A DNA stretch of 64,000 bases from the NCBI RefSeq assembly GCF_004792695.1, contig NZ_SRXU01000007.1:1-64000 (forward strand), in the 5' to 3' direction. The notes beneath the pieces are model-generated. The model was given only the letters and a program-made list of their open reading frames with translations. It searched no databases and had not been told where the DNA came from. A program made the translations under genes and the position numbers. Below are positions 45,505 through 55,086 of this stretch, one piece after another (the stretch's first letter is position 1; each line of letters starts with the position of its first letter). This DNA is from Sphingomonas naasensis. Its GTDB lineage: Bacteria > Pseudomonadota > Alphaproteobacteria > Sphingomonadales > Sphingomonadaceae.

Positions 45505-47829
45505 CTAGCGGGCGGCGCTCGTCGAGAATGGGCGGGCCGCCTTGCCGGTTGCCCAGCTCCGGTTCGGCTTTGCCTGCATCGTGAAGCGCAGCTCGCCGCC
45601 CGCCGTCACCTCGTCATGGGTGATGTAGCTGCGCGCCAGCGGCTTGCCGTTGAGCGTGACCTTGCCGACATAGCGATTAGCGTCCGACAGGCCGTCGGTG
45701 ACCACAGTGAAGCGCTTGCCGTTGGGCAGCGTCAGCGCGGCGCGGTTAACGAAGGGACGGCCGAGCACATATTGGTTCGATCCCGGCGCGACCGGGTAGA
45801 AGCCCAGCGCCGTGAACACGAGCCATGACGACATCTGGCCGAGATCGTCATTGCCCGACAGGCCCTCGGGGCCGGTCTTGTACTGGCTCTCGACGATCTG
45901 CTTGAGCCGCTCCTGCGTGCGCCACGGCTGGCCGGCGAAATTGTAGAGATAGGCGACGTGGTGGCTCGGCTCGTTGCCGTGGATATATTGGCCGATCAGC
46001 CCGGCAATGTCCTCGGCATGGCTGTAATCGAGCTTCGAATTGTCGAAGTCGAACATCGCGTCGAGCTTCTTGACCGCGGCTTTGTCGCCGCCGAGCAAGG
46101 CGAACATCGCCGCCTGGTCGTGCGGCACGAACCACGAATATTGCCAGGCGTTGCCCTCGGTATAGTCCGAGCCATAGTTGATCGCGGTGGGATCGAACGG
46201 CACGCGGAAGCTACCATCCGCCTTGCGGGCGCGGAGGAAGCCGGTCTTCGCGTCGAAGCTGTTGCGCCAGTTGCCGGCGCGTTTCTCGAACGCGGCGGCG
46301 ACATCGTCCTTGCCCAGCGCGCGGGCCATGCGGGCGATCGTCCAGTCGTCATAGGCATATTCGACGGTCTTGGAGGCCGCCTCGGGCTCCTTGTCGATCG
46401 GCACGTAACCGAGCTTCATATAGTGATCGAGCCCGCCATAGGCGCCGTAGCTGGCACTCTTGACCATCGCGTCGAGCGCGGCGTTGGCGTCGAAGCCGCG
46501 CACGCCCTTCAGATACGCGTCGGCGATCACCGGGACGGCGTGATAGCCGATCATCGTCCATGTCTCGCGGCCGTGGAACTGCCAGACCGGCAGGATGCCG
46601 AACGGGCTCGCCTGCTGGCTGGCGATCAGCGACTGGACGAAGTCGGCGTTGCGCTGCTCGGGCTGGACGAGGAGCAGCAAGGGATGCTCGGCGCGGAACG
46701 TATCCCAGAGCGAGAAGGTCGAGTGGAAGGTGAAGCCTTCGGCCTTGTGAACCTGATCGTCGGGCCCGCGATAGCGGCCGTCGGCGTCGGAGAAGACGCT
46801 CGGCGCCATCAGCGCGTGATAGAGCGCGGTCTGCACCTTGGTCTTGATCGGTGCGGGCGCGTCGAGCTCGATCGCGCCGAGCGCCTGCTCCCAAGCGGCG
46901 CGGGTCTTGGCGCGGACCGTGTCGAAATTGCCGCGTTCGGTGTCGAGATTGGCGATCGCGCCGTCCTCGTCCACCGCCGAGATCGCGACCTTGAGCTCGA
47001 GCGGCCGATCGAGCTTGCCGAAGTCGAACCGGGCGACGAGCGCGCGACCTTCGAGCTGGTCGGCATCGTCGCGGCCGCGGCTCGGGCCCTGGAAGCCGCG
47101 ATACTCGACCTTCTCCTCGCGGTTGAGAAAGCTGTGGCCGGTGAGCGGCGCCGAGGGACGCATCGCGAAGAACAGCTTGCGCGCCGGCGCCCAGCCGCGC
47201 GTCTCGCGCATGCCGGTGATCGTGCCGTCCGGGCGGATGCGGATCGACGACCAGAGCGTCTTGCCGGGGTAATTGTACAGGCTGGAGCGCAGGTCGAGGA
47301 TCAGATGCGCGGGCGCACCGGTGGGGAAGGCATAGCGATGCACGCCGACGCGCGTACCCGCGGTCAGCTCGGCGCGGATCCCCGAATCGGCGAGCGTGAC
47401 GCCGTAATAGCCGGGCTGCGCGGTCTCGCTGTCATGGCTGAAGCGCGAACGATAGCCCGAGCCTGGCTGCCTGGGGTCGCCGGGTTCGAGCAGCACTCTC
47501 TCGCCTGCCGCGGGCATGACGAGGAAGTCGCCGAGGTCCGAATGGCCGGCGCCCGAGAAATGGGTGTGCGAGAAGCCCTGGATCGTCGGATCGTCATGGC
47601 GATAGCCGGCGGCATGGCCATAGCATTCGCGGATCTTGCAGCCGGTGTCGGTGTCGGGGCTCAGCTGCACCATCCCGAACGGCGCGACCGCGCCGGGGAA
47701 GGTATGTCCCTCGCCGCCAGTGCCGATGAACGGATCGACGCTGTCATACGCGGTCTGGGCGAGAAGGGGGGCAGTGGTGAGCGAAAGGGCGGCGAGCGCG
47801 GCAAGCGCGCGGCGGAAGCGACTGGGCAT
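45505..47829 (-). CDS. Secreted glycoside hydrolase family 92 (alpha-mannosidase-like)
   Basis: 774 aa with signal peptide (MPSRFRRALAALAALSL...APLLAQ). GH92 enzymes are calcium-dependent exo-acting alpha-mannosidases that trim mannose from glycans. The family blocks are TGGEGHTFPGAVAPFGMVQLSPDT near the N-terminus, ETWTMIGYHAVPVIADAY, and GNDDLGQMSSWLVFTALGFYPV with the catalytic acidic residues. It is monocistronic, followed by a REP-like hairpin. It fits the glycan-use theme with GH9. Confidence 0.95.
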   Translation of the reverse strand: MPSRFRRALAALAALSLTTAPLLAQTAYDSVDPFIGTGGEGHTFPGAVAPFGMVQLSPDTDTGCKIRECYGHAAGYRHDDPTIQGFSHTHFSGAGHSDLGDFLVMPAAGERVLLEPGDPRQPGSGYRSRFSHDSETAQPGYYGVTLADSGIRAELTAGTRVGVHRYAFPTGAPAHLILDLRSSLYNYPGKTLWSSIRIRPDGTITGMRETRGWAPARKLFFAMRPSAPLTGHSFLNREEKVEYRGFQGPSRGRDDADQLEGRALVARFDFGKLDRPLELKVAISAVDEDGAIANLDTERGNFDTVRAKTRAAWEQALGAIELDAPAPIKTKVQTALYHALMAPSVFSDADGRYRGPDDQVHKAEGFTFHSTFSLWDTFRAEHPLLLLVQPEQRNADFVQSLIASQQASPFGILPVWQFHGRETWTMIGYHAVPVIADAYLKGVRGFDANAALDAMVKSASYGAYGGLDHYMKLGYVPIDKEPEAASKTVEYAYDDWTIARMARALGKDDVAAAFEKRAGNWRNSFDAKTGFLRARKADGSFRVPFDPTAINYGSDYTEGNAWQYSWFVPHDQAAMFALLGGDKAAVKKLDAMFDFDNSKLDYSHAEDIAGLIGQYIHGNEPSHHVAYLYNFAGQPWRTQERLKQIVESQYKTGPEGLSGNDDLGQMSSWLVFTALGFYPVAPGSNQYVLGRPFVNRAALTLPNGKRFTVVTDGLSDANRYVGKVTLNGKPLARSYITHDEVTAGGELRFTMQAKPNRSWATGKAARPFSTSAAR

Positions 47830-47898
47830 GGGCGCGGGTTAAAGCATGGGAATGCGCTGCGTCCAACCGCTTCCGCACCTATCTGTCGCATAAGACGG

Positions 47899-48027
47899 CA
47901 ATCCTCTCCCGGAGGGAGAGGGGAACCAGCGAAGCTGGTGGAGAGTTAGTCTCCGCGAGCGACGCTGCCGCCTTGTGGCGACTACCCCTCCGCCGCTTCG
48001 CGGTCCCCCCCTTCGGGGGAGGATTTA
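47899..48027. repeat. Array of CTCTCCC-type hairpins
   Basis: Several short palindromes (CCTCTCCCGGAGGGAGAGG, ACCAGC/GCTGGT, CCGC/GCGG, CCCCCCTTCGGGGG) fill most of the gap between the GH92 start and GH9 stop. The layout is like 3386-3514. Confidence 0.65.
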
Positions 48028-48031
48028 AGTT

Positions 48032-50551
48032 TCAGCGCTTCCCCAGATCGATCGCCGCTTGCACCAGCGCGATATAGCTCGGGCTCATGTTCACGACATA
48101 TTCGTTCTCGCCCCAGAAGAACGGCCAGTTCTCGCTGTTCTCGGGGAAATCGGGCTTGAGGATCAGCGCGCCGGGGACCACGCCGCCGGCGATGAACGAG
48201 AAGTCGGCGCGGTTGCTGCCATAGGCGACTTCCTTCGAGCGCGTGCCCACTCCCGACACGAACGACAGATCCGATCCCGGGTGCGTGCCGTGGAGATAGT
48301 CGAGCGCGCGGAACACCTGGCTGCCGTCGCTCAGCGCCGGGAACGCCTTGTGGATGGCATAATCGGTGAGGCCGGACTGGATCACCGCGCCATTGCCCGC
48401 CCAGCCACCGGTGGTGATCGGCACGCCGTACGGATTGGCGCCGGTGAAGGGCGTGCTGCTCGCCTTGAGCTTACGCACTTCGGCCTCGGCCTTGGCGCGA
48501 TACGCCCCGTCCATGAACGGCAGCGCCTGCAGCGCGGTCTGGGCATATTGCGGGAAGCGCGGCGCGATCTCGGGCCAGAGCGCGGTCACCCGCGCGGCAT
48601 ATTGCGGATCCTTCGTCGTCGCGAGCAGCTCGACTGCGGCGGTGAATTCCTCGCCGGGCAGCCAGCCGCCGGTGGTGTTGCCATGGCTGAAAGTGTTGGG
48701 CGCATGGCCATGCTCCTCGTCCCAGACGGCGCGCGCGCGCCGGAGCGCCTTGTCGGCGAGCGCGTCGTCATAGCCGCGCAACGCCCGGCTCGCCGCCGCC
48801 AGCGCCGCCGCCGAGCCATAGTTGAGCGCGCTCGATTTGCTGGTGAACACCCAGCGGTCGTCGGGGGTGCCGCTGCGATTGCCCTTGCGCTCGCCGAACT
48901 TGAGATCTGGATCGTAGAGCAGCCCGTCGGTCTTCGAGGCGGCGTCGCCCAGGTGCGTATATTGCGCGACATCGGGCTCGACCACGCCGTGCACCGCATA
49001 GCCGACCGCGTCGTACATCGAGGCGAGGTAGCGCACGCCATGCTCGATCTGCTGGAGCAGGTCGGGCTTGCCGTCGGGGACGTGCATCTCGACGCGGCGG
49101 AGGTCCTGATCGACGAGCGTCTGGTCGCGCGTCGGCTTATGCTCCTCCCAGATGCCGACCAGCGTGCGGACCACGGCATATTGGGTCTGGGTGCGGATGT
49201 CGAAATCGCCCGCGTCGAGCCAGCCGCCAACGTCGAGCCCGGGGATATGCTCGCCCGGCCTGAACCTCGTGTCGGTGGTCGGCCCTTGCCGATAGAGATC
49301 GATATGCTCGTGGTCGACCGGCGCCTGCCGCGCATCGTCGCGGTGGCTGTCGCCGTGCCAGACGCGATAGGCCTCGTTGACCAGCATATGGTCCATCTGG
49401 ACGGGCAGATAGACGTCGAGGCCCGGATGCCACGCATCGGCATAGACGTCGTCGGCGATGCGGAAGCTGTGGGTGCGCTTGCCGCCATAGTCGAGCTGGT
49501 AGAGCCCCGGCTGGCGGACGGCGCTGAAGTCGAAGCTGAGATAATTGTAGCGCAGATATTTGCCCCATGCTCTGGGCACCGCGGAGAGCGCGGGGGTGGC
49601 CTTGCCGGTCGCATCGATGCGCAGCAGCCGCGCCGGGCCGGCGGGCCTGGCGTTGGCGTCGAGCTCGATCACCGCGACCTTGGCCTGCGCGGGCGTGTAG
49701 CCGAGCTGTGAATGGCCGATCACCGGCGCGCGGAGCCAGCCGGGCACGCTGTTGGGCGCCACGATCCATTCGATCACCCGGCCCGTCCGCTCCGACGGCA
49801 GCAGGCTGCGCACCACGAACCAGCCATTCTGCGCCTGGTTGCGCCCGTCGAAGAGCTGCAGCTCGCCCGTCGCCGCGCGCAGCGTGACGCGCCGCGTCGC
49901 GTCTTCGGGCGCGAGCACCAGCGTCTTGCCGGAGGCCATCGGGAGCGGCTCGGCGCCGGGGCCGAAATCGCGGCCGCTCGCCGCGTTGCGCGCGCCGCCC
50001 GCGATCATGTCGCCCGCGGGATAGATCGGGAAGGCGCCCGGCTTGCCGTCGGCGAGGAAGCTCTTGTGGAAATAGGCCGAGGGCAGGAATTCGAGATTGA
50101 GACCCGCCTTGCCGGCGAGCGTCGCGGGCAAAGGCTGGTCGAGGATCACGGCGATGTGCACGCCGTCCGCCTTGCGCTCGGCGCGGATGTGGTACTGGAA
50201 CTTGTAGTCGGGATATTCGAGCAGCGCCTCGATCGCGCCGGTCTTCGCATCGACGTCGCGCTTCACCATTCGGCCGATCGGATCCCATTGCCCCGGCGTG
50301 GCGGAGAGGCGGACATCGCCATTGGTCGCGGTGCGCTCGCCTTGCTGGATGATCTCGACGCCGCTGATCTTCGCATCGGCGAACAGCCCGTCATACCAGT
50401 TGGAGAAGACGAGAAGGTTGACTCCGCGCGCTTCGAAATAGCCCGAATCGTTCAGCCGGAGATCGTCCTGCGCCACCGCGGCGCGGGGCAGCGCCGCCGC
50501 GCCCGCGAGAAGACCGATGCCCAGCAGCCGGCGTCCGATTTTGCCCTTCAC
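48032..50551 (-). CDS. Secreted glycoside hydrolase family 9 (cellulase/glucosidase-like)
   Basis: 839 aa, GTG start after GGAGAG, signal peptide MKGKIGRRLLGIGLLAGAAALP. An N-terminal beta-sandwich region (to about 280) precedes an Ig-like cellulase N-domain with LGYTPAQAKVAVIELD, then an (alpha/alpha)6 barrel. The catalytic Asp pair lies in GGWLDAGDFDIR; a Glu near the C-terminus in WGENEYVVNMSP is the candidate acid. It probably attacks beta-glucans or their oligosaccharides. It is divergent from an MFS gene across a LacI-type operator. Confidence 0.93.
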   Translation of the reverse strand: MKGKIGRRLLGIGLLAGAAALPRAAVAQDDLRLNDSGYFEARGVNLLVFSNWYDGLFADAKISGVEIIQQGERTATNGDVRLSATPGQWDPIGRMVKRDVDAKTGAIEALLEYPDYKFQYHIRAERKADGVHIAVILDQPLPATLAGKAGLNLEFLPSAYFHKSFLADGKPGAFPIYPAGDMIAGGARNAASGRDFGPGAEPLPMASGKTLVLAPEDATRRVTLRAATGELQLFDGRNQAQNGWFVVRSLLPSERTGRVIEWIVAPNSVPGWLRAPVIGHSQLGYTPAQAKVAVIELDANARPAGPARLLRIDATGKATPALSAVPRAWGKYLRYNYLSFDFSAVRQPGLYQLDYGGKRTHSFRIADDVYADAWHPGLDVYLPVQMDHMLVNEAYRVWHGDSHRDDARQAPVDHEHIDLYRQGPTTDTRFRPGEHIPGLDVGGWLDAGDFDIRTQTQYAVVRTLVGIWEEHKPTRDQTLVDQDLRRVEMHVPDGKPDLLQQIEHGVRYLASMYDAVGYAVHGVVEPDVAQYTHLGDAASKTDGLLYDPDLKFGERKGNRSGTPDDRWVFTSKSSALNYGSAAALAAASRALRGYDDALADKALRRARAVWDEEHGHAPNTFSHGNTTGGWLPGEEFTAAVELLATTKDPQYAARVTALWPEIAPRFPQYAQTALQALPFMDGAYRAKAEAEVRKLKASSTPFTGANPYGVPITTGGWAGNGAVIQSGLTDYAIHKAFPALSDGSQVFRALDYLHGTHPGSDLSFVSGVGTRSKEVAYGSNRADFSFIAGGVVPGALILKPDFPENSENWPFFWGENEYVVNMSPSYIALVQAAIDLGKR

Positions 50552-50595
50552 GTCGCTCTCCTCTATGCCCGGGGTTGGCCCCGGCGCGGTATGAA

Positions 50596-50607
50596 GTTAG
50601 CGCTAAC
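50596..50607. promoter_or_regulatory. LacI-family operator between GH9 and MFS genes
   Basis: GTTAGCGCTAAC is a perfect 12-bp palindrome with the central CG typical of LacI/GalR-family operators. It sits 45 bp from the GH9 start and 34 bp from the MFS start, placed to control both. No LacI-family gene is in the window. Confidence 0.7.
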
Positions 50608-50640
50608 ACAAGCAAATGGGGCAGGGGAAGAGGCGGGGGA

Positions 50641-52230
50641 ATGGGCGTTCAGGCCAGCAGCACTTTCATCGATCGACGCGGCGTCTGGCTGTTCGTGCTC
50701 GGCTGCGCGGCGGTCACCGCCGGGGTGCTGATGCACATCCCGATGTTCCTGATGGGCCGGCACATGCACTTCATGCTGGTCGGCATGCCGATGGGCTGGG
50801 ACATGGTCGGCGGGATGGCGCTGATCATCGCTGGCTGCCTCGTCGCCGCGTGGGGGCTGCTGCCGCGCGACGTCTCGGCGCAGCTGGCGGCGCGCGAGAA
50901 TTTCGAGATCGCCGCGCCCGAGGACGCGCATCTCGGCCCGGCGCACTGGACGCTGATGTTCGTGCTGGTGGTCGCGCTGGTCATCGACATCATGAAGCCC
51001 GCTGCATTGGGCTTCACCGTGCCGGGCATGATCGTGGAATATGGCGTGCCCAAAGCGACCGTGTCGCTGGTGCCCTTCTTCGCGCTGCTCGGCACGGTCA
51101 CCGGCTCGGTGGTCTGGGGCGTCCTCGCCGACATCTATGGCCGCAAGGCGACGATCCTGCTCTCGGCGGTGATGTTCGTCGGCACTTCGATCTGCGGCGC
51201 GATGCCGAGCCTCGCCTGGAATATCGGCATGTGCTTCATGATGGGCGCCGCGGCGGGCGGCATGTTGCCGGTCACCTATGCGCTGCTCGCCGAGATGATG
51301 CCGAGCAGGCATCGCGGCTGGAGCCTCGTGCTCGTCGGCGGGCTCGGCGCGGTCGGCGGCTATTTCGCGGCGAGCGGCGCATCGGCGCTGCTCCAGCCGA
51401 TTTTCGGCTGGCGGATATTGTGGCTGCTCAACCTGCCGACCGGGCTGCTGCTGGTGATGCTGGGCGTGCTCATCCCCGAATCGGCCAAGTTTCTGCTGGC
51501 CCGCGGGCGCCGCGCCGAAGCGGCGGCGGTGATGGCGCGGTTCGGCGCGACGGTCCGCACCGTCGCCCCGCCACGTTCCGCGCTGCCCCAGGCGGCGGGG
51601 GTGCATGCCCCGCTGACCGGCGCGAAGCTGATCGGCAAGCTGGTCGCGCTGTCGACCGCGGCGATTGCCTGGGGGTTGATCAATTTCGGCCTGTTGCTCT
51701 GGCTGCCGGCCGATCTGGTGAGCAAGGGCTATTCGGTCGCGGTATCGAGCAAGCTGCTCGCCGCCTCGGCGCTGATCGCGTTTCCGACGGTGTTCCTCTG
51801 CGCCTTTATATACAGCCGCTGGAGCACCAAATGGTCGCTCGTCACGGTGATCGGCATCACCTTTCTCGGGCTCGTCGGGGTGATGTGGCTCGAATTGGTC
51901 GGCGGGATGAGCCCGGTGCTCCCGGTGGCGTTGCTGATCGTCGGCTCGAACGGGATCATCGCGATCGTGCTGCCCTATACCGCCGAGAGTTTCCCGATGC
52001 GGGTGCGCGGGCGGGCGACCGGCTGGGTGGCGGCGTGCACCAAGGCGGGCGGCGTGCTCGCGCAATTGCTGTCGATCACCGCGCTCGTCCCCGCGATGGG
52101 CTGGGCGGCGGCGGCGATCATGGTGCCGACGCTCACCGCGCTCGGCCTCGTCGCGTGGTTCGGGCGCGAGACTCGCGGCGCCGATTTGCGGCGGCTCGAC
52201 GAAGCACTGGACGAGCCGCTGATCGCCTGA
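50641..52230 (+). CDS. MFS transporter
   Basis: 529 aa from ATG 50641. About 12-14 membrane helices; the MFS loop motif appears as GVLADIYGRKATIL, and the mid-loop is short and Arg-rich (ARGRRAEAAAVMARFG). The first 100 residues add an extra hydrophobic pair with many Met/His residues (GRHMHFMLVGMPMGWDM), which is unusual for sugar carriers. Its operator is shared with GH9, so a sugar or oligosaccharide substrate is plausible; the fold itself is close to aromatic-acid or general transporters. Confidence 0.88.
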   Translation: MGVQASSTFIDRRGVWLFVLGCAAVTAGVLMHIPMFLMGRHMHFMLVGMPMGWDMVGGMALIIAGCLVAAWGLLPRDVSAQLAARENFEIAAPEDAHLGPAHWTLMFVLVVALVIDIMKPAALGFTVPGMIVEYGVPKATVSLVPFFALLGTVTGSVVWGVLADIYGRKATILLSAVMFVGTSICGAMPSLAWNIGMCFMMGAAAGGMLPVTYALLAEMMPSRHRGWSLVLVGGLGAVGGYFAASGASALLQPIFGWRILWLLNLPTGLLLVMLGVLIPESAKFLLARGRRAEAAAVMARFGATVRTVAPPRSALPQAAGVHAPLTGAKLIGKLVALSTAAIAWGLINFGLLLWLPADLVSKGYSVAVSSKLLAASALIAFPTVFLCAFIYSRWSTKWSLVTVIGITFLGLVGVMWLELVGGMSPVLPVALLIVGSNGIIAIVLPYTAESFPMRVRGRATGWVAACTKAGGVLAQLLSITALVPAMGWAAAAIMVPTLTALGLVAWFGRETRGADLRRLDEALDEPLIA

Positions 52231-52335
52231 TTGGTTTGGGTTAAAGATCAACGGCTTGTGCCCGAAGCTAGCCGCGCGTTCGGGAACCTTCGCGCGGCCC
52301 TGCCGGTTGAGACACCGGCAGGAGATCATCCCGAT

Positions 52336-53232
52336 ATGGCGACACGGCTACGAAGCTTCGCGAACGACGCGGGCTCGCAATTTCTTACGGACAGCTTCCA
52401 GCGGGGGCTCGCGCACTGGAACCGCGAGCGGCTCGAGCCCGGGTTTCCGGGCGAGGACTGGAGCCGCGTCTTCGAGCGCGACCTGCGCATGCAGCGACTG
52501 GAGGGCGCGTTCCTTGAGGAGCTGCGCGCTGAAGTCGCCGAGGAGGCTGCGGCGGCGCCTACCGATGTCGAAGGCTTCATCGCCTGGTTCGAAGGACTGA
52601 AGGAACGCGGGCCCGGGCAGGGCGATCCGCTGTTCCCGTGGCTGGCCGAGCGCGCGGACCGCGACGAACTGCGCTGGTTCTTCGAGCAGGAAGCCGCGGG
52701 CGAGGCCGGGTTCGACGATCTTGTCGCGATGACGCAGGTCAAGCTGCCCGTGCGCCCCAAGCTCGAGCTCGCCCGCAATTATTGGGACGAGATGGGCCAC
52801 GGCACCGCCAAGGGCATGCACGGCCCGATGCTCGATGCGCTGGTCGAGACGCTCGACGTCGATCCCGTCATCGAGAGGACCGTGTGGGAGAGTCTGAGCC
52901 TCGCCAATGCAATGACGGCGATGGCGACCAACCGGCGCTATGCCTGGCATTCGGTGGGCGCGCTCGGCGTGATCGAATTGACCGCGCCCGGCCGCGCGGC
53001 GCTGGTCGCCGAGGGGCTCAAGCGCGTCGGGCTCAGCCCGAAGGAGGCGCGCTATTTCACGCTCCACGCGGTGCTCGACATCAAGCACAGCGAGGATTGG
53101 AACCGCGAGGCGATCCGCCCCGCGGTCGAGGAGGATCCGCGCCGCGCCACCGCAATGGCCGAGGGCGCGCTGATCCGGCTCAACTGCGGCGCGCGCTGCT
53201 TCGCGGCCTATCGCGCGCGGTTGTGGGGCTGA
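52336..53232 (+). CDS. Haem-oxygenase-like iron-containing redox enzyme
   Basis: 298 aa from ATG 52336. It is all-helical, with the metal-binding pattern of the HO-like diiron family (TenA/PqqC fold): Glu and His in LELARNYWDEMGHG, a following MHG, and a late HAVLDIKHSEDW cluster. Known members oxidise amines, fatty acids or amino acids. The substrate is unknown, and no biosynthetic partner genes are adjacent. An in-frame extension to 52231 lacks family similarity. Confidence 0.8.
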   Translation: MATRLRSFANDAGSQFLTDSFQRGLAHWNRERLEPGFPGEDWSRVFERDLRMQRLEGAFLEELRAEVAEEAAAAPTDVEGFIAWFEGLKERGPGQGDPLFPWLAERADRDELRWFFEQEAAGEAGFDDLVAMTQVKLPVRPKLELARNYWDEMGHGTAKGMHGPMLDALVETLDVDPVIERTVWESLSLANAMTAMATNRRYAWHSVGALGVIELTAPGRAALVAEGLKRVGLSPKEARYFTLHAVLDIKHSEDWNREAIRPAVEEDPRRATAMAEGALIRLNCGARCFAAYRARLWG

Positions 53233-53294
53233 CGCGCGCGGAAATTACGCGGTAACATCTCCCCGCCACGGGCGTGGCGGACGGAGGTGGGGCA

Positions 53295-55049
53295 ATGCGG
53301 TTCGTGATCTTGACGCTGGCGGCGGCGGCGCTCGCCGGATGCGCAGGGCGTGTGGCGGAGCCGGGCGCAGCGCCCGCGGCGGCGCCGGTCTCGGTGCAGA
53401 TCATCGCATTCAACGATTTTCACGGCAATCTCGAGCCCGGCAAGCTCGCGGTCGACCTCCCCGGCGAAGGCGGCGCCAGGCAGCGCATCGCGGCGGGCGG
53501 CGCGGCCTATTTCGCCTCGGCGGTGGCGAAATTGCGCGAGGGCCATGCCAACAGCATCACCGTCTCGGCGGGCGATATGATCAGCGCGAGCCCGCTGGTG
53601 TCGTCGATGTTCCTCGACGAGCCGACGATCCATGCGATGAACCTGATCGGAGTCGACTTCAACGCTGTCGGCAACCATGAATTCGATCGCGGGCAGAAGG
53701 AGCTGCACCGGCTGCAGGACGGTGGGTGCGAGAAGAACACGCGGCGCCAGCCCTGCGCGGTCGAGCCGTTCACGGGCGCGAAATTCCGCTATCTCGCCGC
53801 CAATGTCGCGAAGGAAAACGGCGGCACGCTGTTCCCGGGCACCGGGATCCGCAGCTTCGGCGAGGGCAAGCGGCAGGTTCGCATCGGCTTCATCGGCATG
53901 ACGCTCAAGGGCACGTCGACATTGGTGATGGCGAGCGGAATCGAGGGGCTGAGGTTCGAGGACGAGGCGGACACGGTCAATGCGCTGGTCCCGAAGCTCA
54001 AGGCCGAGGGCGCCGACGCGATCGTCGTGCTGATCCACCAGGGCGCCGACACCAGGACCGCGTTCGACGCGAACAGCTGCGACGGGCTGGGTGGCGACAT
54101 CTTCCTGATCCTGCAGCGGCTCGATCCGCGCGTCGATCTCGTCGTGTCGGGGCACACGCACCAGGCCTATGTCTGCGACTATGGCAGCATCGATCCGAGC
54201 CGGTCGCTGCTGCTGACCAGCGCGGGCTATGGCGGCACGCTGCTGACCGACATCGCGCTCGACATCGATCCGGTGGCAAAGCGCGTGGTCGCGAGGCGCG
54301 CGAACAACATCCTTGTCCAGGCCGAGACATTTGCCGGACCCAGGGGGAGCATGCCGAGCGATCGCTACCCGCGCTTCGCGGCGGATCCGCGGATCGCGGC
54401 GTTGGTGGCGCGCTATGCCGCGGCCGCGAAAAGCTATGCCGAGCGACCGATCGGCAAGCTGACCGCCCCCGCGCCGCGCAGCGAGGAGGTCATGCACGAG
54501 CAGGTGCTGGGCAATCTCCTCGCCGACGTCCAGCTCGCCGCGACGGCGGCGGCGGACAAGGGCGGCGCCGAGATCGCCTTCATGAACGCCGGCAGCGTGC
54601 GGACATCGCTCACGCCGCGCGCCGACGGGACGATCACCTTCGGCGACATCTATGCCGCGCAGCCCTTCGCCAACATGCTCGTGGTCAAGAGCCTGACGGG
54701 CGGGCAGCTGCGCGCGGTGCTCGAGCAGCAGTTCGACGAGAACAAGGCGGGCGGACGCAATTTGCTCCTGGTCTCGCGCGGCTTCACCTTCGGCTATGAT
54801 CTGGGCAAGCCGGTGGGGCAGCGCGTCGTCGACCCGCGGCTGAACGGCGCGCCGATCGACGAGGCGCGGACCTACCGCGTGGTGGTCAGCAACTTCCTCG
54901 CCAATGGCGGCGACGGCTTCACCACGCTGACCGCCGGCACCGAATTCCTGACCGGCATTGGCGATCTCGAAGCGATCGAAGCCTATTTCGCGGGCGGGCC
55001 GGTGACCCCTCCGGCCACCGACCGCACCCGCGATTTGACGCTGCGCTGA
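53295..55049 (+). CDS. 5'-nucleotidase/UshA-like metallophosphatase lipoprotein
   Basis: 584 aa, ATG after GGAGGTGG, lipobox ALAGCAG. The calcineurin-type metallophosphatase domain shows FNDFHGNLEP, VGNHEFDRG and SGHTHQAY. The C-terminal 5'-nucleotidase domain shows NAGSVRTSL and a NGGDGF-like substrate loop. It salvages nucleotides in the periplasm. A palindrome follows the stop. Confidence 0.93.
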   Translation: MRFVILTLAAAALAGCAGRVAEPGAAPAAAPVSVQIIAFNDFHGNLEPGKLAVDLPGEGGARQRIAAGGAAYFASAVAKLREGHANSITVSAGDMISASPLVSSMFLDEPTIHAMNLIGVDFNAVGNHEFDRGQKELHRLQDGGCEKNTRRQPCAVEPFTGAKFRYLAANVAKENGGTLFPGTGIRSFGEGKRQVRIGFIGMTLKGTSTLVMASGIEGLRFEDEADTVNALVPKLKAEGADAIVVLIHQGADTRTAFDANSCDGLGGDIFLILQRLDPRVDLVVSGHTHQAYVCDYGSIDPSRSLLLTSAGYGGTLLTDIALDIDPVAKRVVARRANNILVQAETFAGPRGSMPSDRYPRFAADPRIAALVARYAAAAKSYAERPIGKLTAPAPRSEEVMHEQVLGNLLADVQLAATAAADKGGAEIAFMNAGSVRTSLTPRADGTITFGDIYAAQPFANMLVVKSLTGGQLRAVLEQQFDENKAGGRNLLLVSRGFTFGYDLGKPVGQRVVDPRLNGAPIDEARTYRVVVSNFLANGGDGFTTLTAGTEFLTGIGDLEAIEAYFAGGPVTPPATDRTRDLTLR

Positions 55050-55052
55050 GAT

Positions 55053-55082
55053 CGATATCCTCCCCTCAGGGAGAGGATATCG
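55053..55082. terminator. Hairpin between convergent nucleotidase and transsulfuration genes
   Basis: CGATATCCTC...GAGGATATCG has 10-bp perfect arms and a short GC-rich loop. It lies four bases after the nucleotidase stop and four bases before the end of the opposing gene. No T-run, so termination is only suggested. Confidence 0.55.
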
Positions 55083-55086
55083 GTGC

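Noticed and set aside
50563..52329. Long minus-strand frame opposite the MFS gene, rich in His/Arg/Gln
   Set aside because: Low-complexity shadow of a membrane-protein gene, not a real protein.
52231..52335. N-terminal extension of the HO-like enzyme back to the MFS stop codon
   Set aside because: The extra residues show no family similarity and no good ribosome site; the ATG at 52336 fits better.
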